Made by a program: the position numbers and the translations under genes
Shown here: positions 1-7,012 of the stretch, piece by piece
Position numbering within the stretch: the stretch's first letter is position 1
Layout of the letters: the number at the start of each line of letters is the position of its first letter
The notes under the pieces: model-generated
What the model was told of the DNA's origin: nothing
Seen by the model: only the letters and a program-made list of their open reading frames with translations
Databases searched by the model: none
Assembly: GCA_050698355.1 (NCBI GenBank)
Contig: JBOHBN010000083.1
Coordinates: 1 to 18,089, forward strand
Direction: 5' to 3'
Length of the DNA stretch: 18,089 bases
Origin: JBOHBN01 sp050698355
GTDB lineage: Bacteria; Actinomycetota; Actinomycetes; Streptosporangiales; WHST01

Positions 1-23
1 CCCCCCCCCCCCCCCCCCCCCCC
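1..23. other. Homopolymer run of 23 C at the window edge
   Basis: Positions 1-23 are all C, followed directly by ordinary sequence. A run this long at the very start of a window is more typical of a sequencing or assembly artefact at a contig end than of a biological tract. It lowers trust in the neighbouring bases, which matters because the first gene has a frame problem only about 80 bases further on. Confidence 0.6.
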
Positions 24-37
24 GACCACCCGCTCCA

Positions 38-89
38 GTGATCATGAAAGGTCGTCGTAGCTATAGCAGCGAACATCCTTCATGATCAC
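38..89. promoter_or_regulatory. 52-bp concentric dyad at the 5' end of the first gene
   Basis: Outer arms GTGATCATGAA (38-48) and TTCATGATCAC (79-89) are perfect 11-bp inverted repeats. The centre GCTATAGC (60-67) is itself a perfect palindrome on exactly the same axis. By hand count 20 of 26 position pairs are complementary. The right arm contains the ATG at 82, the most likely original start of the dehydrogenase gene. The site could be an operator for a dimeric or tetrameric regulator, or a hairpin in the mRNA leader. It lies next to a suspect poly-C edge, so an assembly artefact is not excluded. Confidence 0.45.
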
Positions 90-1748
90 CGGACGGGTGC
101 AGACGCCGATGTCATCGTCGTCGGGGCCGGCCTGGCCGGGCTGGTGGCGACCGCGGAGCTGGCCGATGCCGGGCGCCGCGTCATCGTCGTCGACCAGGAG
201 CCGGAGGCGTCGCTCGGCGGTCAGGCGCACTGGTCGTTCGGTGGGCTGTTCCTCGTCGACACCCCGGAGCAGCGGAGGCTTCGCGTACGCGACTCGCGCG
301 AACTGGCGTGGCAGGACTGGCTGGGTTCCGCCGGCTTCGACCGCGACGAGGACTACTGGCCGCGCCGTTGGGCCGAGGCGTACGTCGGCTTCGCCGCGGG
401 CGAGAAACGCGCCTGGCTGCACGCCCAGGGCGTGCGTTGGTTCCCGGTCGTGCAGTGGGCGGAGCGTGGTGGCTACCTCGCAACCGGCCACGGCAACTCG
501 GTGCCCCGCTTCCACGTCACCTGGGGAACAGGACCGGGCCTGCTGGCTCCGTTCGTACGCAGGGTGCGGGCGGCGGAGGCGCGCGGCGATGTCACCTTCC
601 GCTTCCGGCACCGGGTCACGGCCCTGAGCACGGCGGACGGCGTCGTCGACGGCGTGGCGGGCGAGATGCTCGAGCCCAGCAGTGCCCAGCGAGGCGAGCC
701 CAGCTCCCGTAGGGTCGTCGGCGACTTCAGGCTGCGTGCGCAGGCCGTGCTCGTCACCTCCGGCGGCATCGGGGCGGACCACAAGCGGGTCCGCGCCGCG
801 TGGCCCGCCGCACGCGGCCCGCTCCCCAGCCGGATGCTGTCCGGTGTGCCCGACCACGTCGACGGGCGCATGCTCGACGTCTCGGCTGCCGCCGGGGCAC
901 GCGTAATCAACGCCGACCGGATGTGGAACTACCCGGAAGGCATCCGCAACCACTCGCCCGTGTGGACCCACCATGGCATCCGCATCCTGTCGGGCCCCTC
1001 CCCGTTGTGGGTCGACGCCCGCGGGCAGCGGCTGCCCGCCCCGCTCTTCCCGGGTTTCGACTCGCTCGGGGCGATCGAACACATCACGCGCGCCGGCGAC
1101 CAGTACTCCTGGTTCGTGCTCAACAGGCGCATCCTCGGCCGCGAGTTCGCCCTGTCCGGCTCCGAACAGAACCCCGACCTGACCGACAAGAACGTACGGC
1201 TGCTCGCCGAGCGGGTGCTGCCCGGCGCCCTCGGCCCGGTGGAGCAGTTCGCCCGTCGTTGCCCGGACTTCGTCTTCGGCCGCTCCGTACGCGAGCTCAC
1301 CGACCGGATGAACGACCTCGTCGGCGAGCCGCTGATCGACGCCGCGGACCTGCAGCGCCAGATCGTCGCCCGCGACCGCCAGGTCGGCGCTGGACTCGGC
1401 AAGGACGCCCAGGTGGTGGCGATCGCGGCGGCCCGCCGGTTCCTCACCGACCGGCTGATCCGAGTCGCACGGCCGCACCGCATCCTCGACCCGGCGGCCG
1501 GCCCGCTCGTCGCCGTCCGGTTGTGGGTGCTCACCCGCAAGACCCTCGGCGGGCTGCACATCGACCTCGAGGCGCGCGTACTCGACGGTGCGGGCGACGC
1601 GATTCCCGGCCTGTACGCGGCCGGTGAAGTGGCCGGCTTCGGTGGCGGCGGCCTCCACGGCTACCGGGCCCTCGAAGGCTCGTTTCTCGGCGGGTGCCTG
1701 TTCTCCGGGCGCGTCGCCGGCCGGGCGGCGGCAGCTGCCACCAGCTGA
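82..1748 (+). CDS. KstD-like FAD-binding dehydrogenase; N-terminus out of frame
   Basis: Flavoprotein of the 3-ketosteroid-1-dehydrogenase/fumarate-reductase superfamily, in the 'FAD-binding dehydrogenase' branch of about 550 residues. The dinucleotide-binding motif DVIVVGAGLAGLVA is encoded from about 108, followed by the conserved blocks GGQAHWSFGGLF, FAAGEKRAWL, GHGNSVPRFHV and, near the C-terminus, GEVAGFGGGGLHGYRALEGS. The reading frame holding these blocks runs back to a stop at 45-47 without any ATG, GTG or TTG before the GTG at 144. That GTG lies after the glycine-rich motif and cannot be the true start. The ATG at 82 is well placed but in another frame; one extra base near 102-106 would join them. 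I therefore give 82 as the probable start and suspect a one-base error or a real frameshift. The exact substrate is not readable; Delta1-dehydrogenation of a steroid-like ketone is only a family possibility. Confidence 0.8.
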
Positions 1749-1777
1749 CCGCCGTCCCATGGCCGGGCCCGCTTCCG

Positions 1778-1863
1778 AATGACCACGTTATGGGTGCCAA
1801 GCCGGCCGTATCGGTGCCTGCAGGCATCGATAAGGCGGGGTCACCCCACATAACGTGGTCATT
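1778..1863. repeat. Palindromic repeat R1, copy a (86 bp)
   Basis: Starts 29 bases after the dehydrogenase stop. Outer arms AATGACCACGTTATG (1778-1792) and CATAACGTGGTCATT (1849-1863) are perfect 15-bp inverted repeats. A 24-bp near-perfect palindrome, TATCG...CGATA, centred on CCTGCAGG (1809-1832) sits on the same axis. A second copy of exactly the same length lies at 9740-9825, and 68 of 86 positions match by hand count. The identical length without indels and the concentric symmetry indicate a dispersed intergenic element. It may be a MITE-like or REP-like sequence, and could also form a terminator-like RNA hairpin. TCCG flanks this copy on both sides, possibly a 4-bp target duplication, but copy b lacks this. 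Confidence 0.8.
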
Positions 1864-1963
1864 TCCGGACAGGTCCTACGGCATGAAGTGGGCCTAGCAC
1901 CACCGCGGACGGCGGTGGCGCGGGCGACAATGAAACCGACCGCCATCACCGAGGGGATCCCGC

Positions 1964-3250
1964 ATGGCCGCACGAGCAGACCGCCGGATCGGGCGGTTCG
2001 CCCTGCTCGGCTGGGCGTTCGGGTTCGTCTTCACCGGCCTGCTGGGCTTGCTGCTGTTCGGGCTGTCCGTCGTCGGGCTCATCCTCGCTCCGGCCGTGGT
2101 CGGCATGCACGCGCTGTTCGCGCTGGTGCCCGCGACCCGCGGCCTCACCCGCTGGCAGCGGCGCTGGGCGGGACGAGCGCTCGGCCGTGAGGTTGTCTCG
2201 CCGTACCTCCCGGCGACCGGGCGGGGTGTACGCGGCACCGTCCGCGGCTACGGGCGCGACCCGGCGAGCTGGCGGGATTTCCTCTGGCTGTTCTGCAGCT
2301 TCTTCATCGGTGAGATCACCAGCGGGATGTACATCGGCCTGTTTGCCGGCACGCTGTTCTACCTCGTCTACCCGTTCCTGTGGTGGATCACCGGCGGGGT
2401 GGTCTTCGACCACTTCTTCGGCTTCATCCCGGTTCACGACCTGTGGGTTTCGGCGATGCTCGCGTACCCGACGGCCGCCGTGGTGTTCGGCCTCTGGCTG
2501 CTCGTCGGCAAGCCGCTGATGGTGGCGCGTGCCCGCGTGGACGAGGCGTTCCTCGCGCCCACCGAGAGCAGCGCGCTGAAGCAGCGGGTGCAGCAGCTGT
2601 CGGCCTCGCGCGCCGAGACCGTCGATACCCAGGCGGCGGAGCTGCGGCGGATCGAGCGTGACCTGCACGACGGTGCCCAGGCGCGGCTGGTGTCTCTCGG
2701 CATGAGCCTCGGCCTCGCCGAGGAGCTCGCGGAAACCGATCCGGAGAAGGTACGCGCACTGCTCGCGGAGGCGCGGGCGGAGAGCGGCGCGGCGCTGTCG
2801 GAGTTGCGCAACCTGGTACGCGGCATCCACCCGCCCGTGCTCGCCGACCGTGGGCTCGACGGCGCGCTGCACGCGCTCGCGCTCGGCAGCCCGCTCGATA
2901 TCGACGTCGATGTCGACCTGCCCGCGCGGCCGTCCGCGCCGGTCGAGTCGGCTGCGTACTTCGCGGCGAGCGAGGTGCTCACCAACGCCGCCAAACACAG
3001 CGGCTCGTCCAGCGCCTGGCTGCGCGCGAGGTACGCGGACGGGCGGCTGTCGCTTATCGTCGGCGACCACGGCTGCGGCGGCGCGTCGTTCACCGAGAAC
3101 GGCGGACTGCGCGGCATCGAGCGCCGGCTCTCCGCGTTCGATGGCAAGATCGTCGTGACCAGCCCGCCCGGCGGGCCGACCGTCGTGATCATGGAGCTGC
3201 CGTGCGAGTTGTCATCGCAGAGGATCTCGCCCTCCTCAGAGACGGGCTGA
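1964..3250 (+). CDS. Sensor histidine kinase, NarL/DesK type (HisKA_3)
   Basis: Membrane-bound sensor kinase of 428 residues. The N-terminal half has hydrophobic segments at about residues 14-55, 105-147 and 160-182, matching the 'putative sensor' membrane domain common in actinobacterial kinases. The HisKA_3 dimerisation domain follows, with the phospho-acceptor His235 in ERDLHDGAQARL. An HATPase domain has the N-box SEVLTNAAKH (Asn341) and G-box GDHGCGGA (Asp368). The start ATG follows GAGGGG. Its last 49 bases overlap the response regulator gene, so the two are translationally coupled and almost certainly partners. A GC-rich hairpin (CCACCGC 1900-1906 with GCGGTGG 1912-1918) lies in the upstream 100 bases; no convincing promoter was found there. 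The signal sensed is unknown. Confidence 0.9.
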   Translation: MAARADRRIGRFALLGWAFGFVFTGLLGLLLFGLSVVGLILAPAVVGMHALFALVPATRGLTRWQRRWAGRALGREVVSPYLPATGRGVRGTVRGYGRDPASWRDFLWLFCSFFIGEITSGMYIGLFAGTLFYLVYPFLWWITGGVVFDHFFGFIPVHDLWVSAMLAYPTAAVVFGLWLLVGKPLMVARARVDEAFLAPTESSALKQRVQQLSASRAETVDTQAAELRRIERDLHDGAQARLVSLGMSLGLAEELAETDPEKVRALLAEARAESGAALSELRNLVRGIHPPVLADRGLDGALHALALGSPLDIDVDVDLPARPSAPVESAAYFAASEVLTNAAKHSGSSSAWLRARYADGRLSLIVGDHGCGGASFTENGGLRGIERRLSAFDGKIVVTSPPGGPTVVIMELPCELSSQRISPSSETG

Positions 3251-3861
3251 TCCGGATCCTCGCCGCGCACGACTTCGATGTCGTCGAGGCCGTCGACAAC
3301 GGGCCGTCGCTGTTGCGGGCGCTGACCACGCAGCGCCCGGACATCGCGGTGGTCGACGTGCGGCTACCGCCCACGTACACCGACGAGGGGTTGCGCGCGG
3401 CGCTCGAGGCTCGCGCGCAGGTGCCCGCACTGCCCGTGCTCGTGCTGTCGCAGTACGTCGAGCAACTGTACGCGCGCGAGCTGCTGTCCGACCGCACCGG
3501 CGGCGTCGGCTACCTGCTGAAGGACCGGGTCTCCGACATCGGTCAGTTCGTCGATGCCGTCCGCCGGGTGGCGTCCGGCGGCACCGCCATGGACCCCGAG
3601 GTGGTCGCCCAGTTGCTCGCCAAGCGTGCGGACGACGGGCCGGTCGCGCGGCTCACTCCGCGCGAACAGGAGGTGCTGGCGCTGGTGGCCGAGGGGCGTA
3701 CGAATGCCGCCATCGCCGCACGGCTCTTCATCACCGAGAAGGCCGTGAGCAAGCACACCAACAACATCTTCACGAAGCTCGACATGCTCCCGTCAGAGGA
3801 CGACAACCGACGTGTGCTCGCCGTGCTCGCGTTCCTGCAACAACCGCGTACAAGCCCGTAA
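3202..3861 (+). CDS. LuxR/NarL-family response regulator
   Basis: DNA-binding response regulator of 219 residues. The receiver domain has the acidic pocket Glu7-Asp8, the phospho-acceptor Asp52 in VVDVRLPP and the conserved Lys107 in YLLKDRV. The C-terminal LuxR-type helix-turn-helix runs over about residues 150-205 (LTPREQEVLALVAEGRTNAAIAxxLFITEKAVSKH). The GTG start at 3202 is chosen because GGAG lies five bases upstream and the protein then begins MRVVIAEDLALL as the family does. The gene overlaps the kinase by 49 nt, so kinase and regulator are co-expressed. Targets are unknown. The pair is not adjacent to the catabolic genes, so it need not control them. Confidence 0.92.
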   Translation: MRVVIAEDLALLRDGLIRILAAHDFDVVEAVDNGPSLLRALTTQRPDIAVVDVRLPPTYTDEGLRAALEARAQVPALPVLVLSQYVEQLYARELLSDRTGGVGYLLKDRVSDIGQFVDAVRRVASGGTAMDPEVVAQLLAKRADDGPVARLTPREQEVLALVAEGRTNAAIAARLFITEKAVSKHTNNIFTKLDMLPSEDDNRRVLAVLAFLQQPRTSP

Positions 3862-3901
3862 CCGACGGCACTTGCCCGGCTCTGGCGCGGACCGGAGGCG
3901 G

Positions 3902-4609
3902 TCAGCCGCGGATGACGAGGTTCTGGCTGTCGACGTAGCGGCCCACGTCGGACGCGAGCATCTCGATGACCGAGGCCACGTGCTCGGGTTGCATGATGGT
4001 CGTCGGGTCCTCGTCCGGCGCGAGCGTGCGGCGCAGGTCGGTCGCGCAGCGGCCGGGTGAGATGCACACCACGCGAGTGCCGTAGATCGTCAGCTCCTCG
4101 CGCATCACCTCGCTCATCGTGATCATCGCCGACTTCGACGCGGAGTACGTGAGCCACCCCGAGCGGCCGGTGATGCCCGCCGTGGACGCGACGTTGACGA
4201 TCAGCTCGAACCTGTTCCCCCGATGCAGCAGCTCCTGCACGATCGTGAACGGCGCGTACACGTTCACGCCGATCGTCCGCTCGAAGTCGGGGAAGCTGAT
4301 CTGCTGCAGCGGGGCCGGCGAGGTGTAGCCCGCGTTGTTGACGAGTACTTCCACGCGGCCGTGCGCCTCGCTCACCTTGCGCATCAGCTCGACGACGTCC
4401 GCCCGCCGGGACAGGTCGACCGGGTACGGGTGCAGGCGCTTACCGTGCGGGTTGTCGCTCTCCAGCTTGCGAACGTTGGCCCTGAAGGTCTCCGACTCCC
4501 GCGCAAGCAGGATGAAGTCGCCGATCGTGTTGTCGCCGTAGAAGAACTGCCTGACGGTCTCCAGGCCGATGCCCCTCGAGGCCCCGGTGACGAGGATGGT
4601 CTTACTCAT
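3902..4609 (-). CDS. Short-chain dehydrogenase/reductase, Bcs1 C-terminal-like
   Basis: Classical SDR of 235 residues, predicted cytosolic and NAD(P)-dependent. It has the cofactor motif TGASRGIG (residues 8-15), NNAG (91-94), Ser142, and the catalytic Tyr155-x-x-x-Lys159 in YSASK. The start ATG at 4609 is preferred over the longer upstream frame because it gives MSKTILVTGASRGIG. It overlaps the stop of the upstream cytidylyltransferase gene by 8 bases (ATGAGTAA), a coupled arrangement. Known: in Haemophilus Bcs1/Acs1 an IspD-like domain is fused to an SDR that reduces ribulose 5-phosphate to ribitol 5-phosphate. Inference: this protein is the reductase half of a split version making an activated polyol phosphate for a cell-surface glycopolymer. 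A different sugar-phosphate substrate is possible. Confidence 0.85.
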   Translation of the reverse strand: MSKTILVTGASRGIGLETVRQFFYGDNTIGDFILLARESETFRANVRKLESDNPHGKRLHPYPVDLSRRADVVELMRKVSEAHGRVEVLVNNAGYTSPAPLQQISFPDFERTIGVNVYAPFTIVQELLHRGNRFELIVNVASTAGITGRSGWLTYSASKSAMITMSEVMREELTIYGTRVVCISPGRCATDLRRTLAPDEDPTTIMQPEHVASVIEMLASDVGRYVDSQNLVIRG

Positions 4610-5291
4610 CCCAGTCCTCGACCTCCCCGTGCAGCATGAACCCGGCGAGGCGCACATCGGTGCGGGTGGTGACCTTGAAGTTGCGGTCGGCCCCGTCCAG
4701 GTAGCGCACGTCGCCGCCGGAGGCGGCCACGAGCGTCGCGTCCTCGGTGAACCGTAGCCCCTCGCGGCGCGCGTACTCGTGCGCGTCGACGAGCGACTGC
4801 CTGGCGAACTTCTGCGGGAGCTGCACGTTGCGCAGCCGGTCCCTTCGCAGCGAGCCCGTCACGGTGCGCGTCTCCGGGTCGACCGGCGCCACCGTGAACG
4901 ACAGCGGCAGCATGTAGGCGACGTTGTCGTGCGGCTCGGCGACGAGCCGTTCGAAGTCGTCGGTACGCACGAGCGGCCGAGCCGACTCGTGGATGATGAC
5001 GTTGTCGTTCGTGCAGTGCTTGAGCATCGCGGCGACCGACTCGTGCCGCGTCTGCGCCCCCGGCACGTAGTGGATCGGCGTCGAGATGGCGTAGTCGCTG
5101 ACGATCCGCTCGACCTGGTCGCGCCAGTCCTCCGGGTAGTTCAGTACGATCTCGGTGATCTGCGTCACGGCATCCGCGGCCACGATCGAGTAGACGAGGA
5201 TCGGCAGCCCGTTGACCTTCAGGAACTGCTTGGGCTGCCGCGCCGACACCCGGGCGCCGAGGCCGCCGTTGAGCAGGATCAGGCTGTACAT
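4602..5291 (-). CDS. IspD/TarI-like cytidylyltransferase
   Basis: Nucleotidyltransferase of 229 residues that would transfer CMP from CTP to a polyol phosphate. Visible family motifs are the nucleotide loop LNGGLGARVSARQPKQFL with Arg14 and Lys21, GAQTRHESV (78-86), HESARPLV (101-108), LPQKF (158-162), FTEDATLV (181-188) and NFKVTTRTDV (204-213). These fit IspD (MEP cytidylyltransferase) and TarI/Bcs1 (ribitol-5-phosphate cytidylyltransferase) alike. The directly coupled SDR favours the ribitol-type role over isoprenoid synthesis, where IspD is usually beside IspF. Start ATG 5291 has a GAGGAAAG sequence upstream at rather long spacing. An ATG at 5301 is in another frame. Confidence 0.82.
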   Translation of the reverse strand: MYSLILLNGGLGARVSARQPKQFLKVNGLPILVYSIVAADAVTQITEIVLNYPEDWRDQVERIVSDYAISTPIHYVPGAQTRHESVAAMLKHCTNDNVIIHESARPLVRTDDFERLVAEPHDNVAYMLPLSFTVAPVDPETRTVTGSLRRDRLRNVQLPQKFARQSLVDAHEYARREGLRFTEDATLVAASGGDVRYLDGADRNFKVTTRTDVRLAGFMLHGEVEDWDE

Positions 5292-5359
5292 GAGCGCCCA
5301 TCTTTCCTCACGCCTGCCGAGTGTAGACGCCCGGTCACGACAGCTCCGCCTCGCTCACT

Positions 5360-5612
5360 GGTGCACCATTCTTGTGTCGGTGATCTTCGATGGATCGCCG
5401 ATGCACCCGAGGTACCGTCGGATCACTGCCCTGCTCGCTAGACGCTGTTGACGTCCATCATGAGTTCTGCGGGGTCCGACGGTTACCCGGGACGTGCCGA
5501 CCGTCGACAGGGCTGAGCGCCATCGAGCGCCGATCAGTGAGCGAACCGGCAGCCGCGTCCCGGCACCGCACGAGGGTGCCTCCCCACTGGGTCTAGCAGC
5601 GAGGAGGCCGAC
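5360..5612 (+). ncRNA. Candidate IS110 bridge RNA region
   Basis: This stretch upstream of the transposase has no plausible gene. It contains a hairpin CGGTGATC (5378-5385) / GATCGCCG (5393-5400), eight pairs with one G-U and a 7-nt loop. A second hairpin is CGACGGT (5477-5483) / ACCGTCG (5500-5506) with a 16-nt loop. Known: IS110-group elements such as IS621 transcribe a structured bridge RNA from the left non-coding end; its two internal loops pair with donor and target DNA. The position and stem-loop content fit. The exact ends and the target-binding and donor-binding loops cannot be assigned by eye. Confidence 0.45.
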
Positions 5613-6878
5613 GTGAAGTCTGCCAGCACCACCCTGATCACTCAACTGTCCGACGAGCCGCCTAACGGTGTGACCGGCGGGCTGGACTGGGCCCGTGACG
5701 ACCACGCCGCGTCGGTCGTCGACGCCCGCGGCGGTGAACGGGTCCGTCACGGTGTCGAGCACAGCGCGGCCGGCCTGGCCGAACTCGTTCGCGTGTTCCT
5801 CGACGCGGGCTGCCGCGAGGTCGCGATCGAACGCCCCGACGGCCCGGTCGTCGAGGCGCTGCTCGAGGCCGACCTGACAGTGGTCGTGATCAGCCCGAAC
5901 CAGGTCAAGAACCTGCGCGGCCGGTACGGATCGGCCGGCAACAAAGACGACCACTTCGACGCATTCGTGCTCGCCGACACGCTGCGCACCGACCGGGCCC
6001 GGCTGCGCCCGCTCACCCCGGACAGCGAGCCCACCATCGCGCTGCGCCGCGCCTGCCGCGCCCGCAAGGACCTGGTCAGCCACCGCGTCGGGCTGGCCAA
6101 CCAGCTGCGCGCTCACCTGCGCAACGCCTTCCCCGGCGCGGTCGGACTGTTCTCCGACATCGACTCGCCGATCAGCCTGGCCTTCCTGACCCGCTTCGAC
6201 TGCCAAGACCGCGCCGACTGGCTCTCTCCGAAACGACTCGCCGCCTGGCTGAGCAGCGTCGGCTACTGCGGCCGCATCGACCCCGGCGTGCTGCACGCCC
6301 GGCTGACCACCGCACCACGAGGCGCCGTCGGCGACCACGGCACCACGCAAGGGCACACCACCCGGGCACTGCTGGCCGTGCTGACCACGCTCGTCGAACA
6401 GATCAAGACCCTGTCCACCCAGATCAGCGAACAGCTCGCCCTGCACGCCGACCAGCACGTGTTCACCAGCCTGCCCCGCTCCGGCAGAGTCCGCGCCGCC
6501 CGGCTGCTCGCCGAGATCGGCGACTGCCGCGCCCGCTTCCCCACTCCCGAAGCGCTGGCCTGCCTCGCCGGCGCCGCACCATCCACCCGACAGTCCGGCA
6601 AGCTCCGCGCCGTCACCTTCCGCTGGGCCTGCGACAAGCAGCTGCGCGACGCCGTCACCGACTTCGCCAACGACAGCCGACACGCCAACCCCTGGGCCGC
6701 CGACCTCTACCAACGAGCCCGCGCCCGAGGACACGACCACCCCCACGCCGTACGCATCCTCGCCCGCGCCTGGCTGTTCATCATCTGGCACTGCTGGCAA
6801 GACCACACCGCCTACGACCCGACCCAGCACAAAGCCCTGCAACGACTCCTCAACCAAGATCAACAAACGGCGGCTTGA
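5613..6878 (+). CDS. IS110-family transposase/recombinase
   Basis: Recombinase of 421 residues. The N-terminal RuvC-like DEDD domain shows Asp25 in GGLDWARDDH, Glu73 in AIERPDG, and Asp113/Asp116 in NKDDHFDAFVLADTL. The C-terminal transposase-20 domain shows SLPRSGRVRAARLLAEIGD (about 286-304) followed by LAGAAPSTRQSGK, with Ser328 as the probable catalytic serine. The GTG start is chosen because GAGGAGG lies just upstream and MKSAS precedes the conserved D-motif at normal distance. No frameshift or truncation is visible, so the element may still be active. The GC content and codon use look like the rest of the window, suggesting an actinobacterial source. Confidence 0.93.
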   Translation: MKSASTTLITQLSDEPPNGVTGGLDWARDDHAASVVDARGGERVRHGVEHSAAGLAELVRVFLDAGCREVAIERPDGPVVEALLEADLTVVVISPNQVKNLRGRYGSAGNKDDHFDAFVLADTLRTDRARLRPLTPDSEPTIALRRACRARKDLVSHRVGLANQLRAHLRNAFPGAVGLFSDIDSPISLAFLTRFDCQDRADWLSPKRLAAWLSSVGYCGRIDPGVLHARLTTAPRGAVGDHGTTQGHTTRALLAVLTTLVEQIKTLSTQISEQLALHADQHVFTSLPRSGRVRAARLLAEIGDCRARFPTPEALACLAGAAPSTRQSGKLRAVTFRWACDKQLRDAVTDFANDSRHANPWAADLYQRARARGHDHPHAVRILARAWLFIIWHCWQDHTAYDPTQHKALQRLLNQDQQTAA

Positions 6879-6889
6879 CACAGGGCATC

Positions 6890-7012
6890 TCATGCGCTTG
6901 CCTCGCGACCGCATCCTCGCTCGCCTGCGGCAAGTGCCGCGGATTGCTCGCAAACACGCCATGGTCCCGTCGCGGCCCCTACCTTCGGCTCGCTCCTCAG
7001 CTCCTTGCTCAT
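6890..7012 (-). repeat. Repeat R2, copy b (123 bp)
   Basis: Read on the minus strand this begins ATGAGCAAGGAGCTGA. It has a conserved 37-nt left arm, a 35-nt divergent centre and a conserved right arm with GCGGCACTTGCCGC and GGCGAGCGAGGA. It ends at TGA. A second copy with exactly the same segment lengths lies at 14886-15008 (+). Both read as 40-codon open frames, MSKEL...GERG. Most differences between them are non-synonymous, which suits a nucleic-acid repeat better than a conserved peptide. The first bases overlap the stop codon of the PF06684 gene, and the IS110 element begins about ten bases beyond the other end. Function unknown. Confidence 0.65.

Larger units (their letters stand above)
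5356..6889 (+). mobile_element. IS110-family insertion sequence (ends approximate)
   Basis: The element consists of an intact IS110-type transposase gene preceded by about 250 bases of non-coding, hairpin-rich sequence and followed by only about ten bases before repeat R2b begins. A long left non-coding end with a short right end is the layout of the IS110 subgroup rather than IS1111. No terminal inverted repeats were seen, as is usual for the group, so both ends are estimates taken from where flanking sequence seems to resume. The element separates the CDP-polyol-type gene pair on the left from the catabolic cluster on the right. Confidence 0.7.

Noticed and set aside
44..85. 13-codon ORF before the KstD-like gene
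   Set aside because: It has no ribosome binding site and sits inside the dyad; its ATGA overlap leads into the wrong frame, so it was not called as a gene.
42..1760. Long minus-strand open frame opposite the KstD-like gene (572 codons)
   Set aside because: It is the antisense of a gene with clear family motifs; the peptide is low-complexity Arg/Gly/Ala-rich and resembles nothing. High GC makes such frames common.
1774..1867. TCCG on both sides of R1a as a target-site duplication
   Set aside because: Only 4 bp and not found around R1b, so chance cannot be excluded; mentioned only as a possibility.
1900..1918. GC-rich hairpin considered as a terminator
   Set aside because: Seven-pair stem but no T-tract, and it lies upstream of the kinase start; hairpins of this kind are frequent in such GC-rich DNA.
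1946..3070. Minus-strand open frame opposite the histidine kinase (374 codons)
   Set aside because: Shadow of a gene with a convincing HisKA_3/HATPase structure; no motif of its own.
3862..3901. Terminator between the convergent response regulator and SDR genes
   Set aside because: The 40-base gap has no convincing stem-loop or T-run.
5355..6962. Minus-strand open frame opposite the IS110 transposase (535 codons)
   Set aside because: Repetitive Gly/Ala/Val composition typical of antisense GC-rich frames; the + strand product is a complete transposase.
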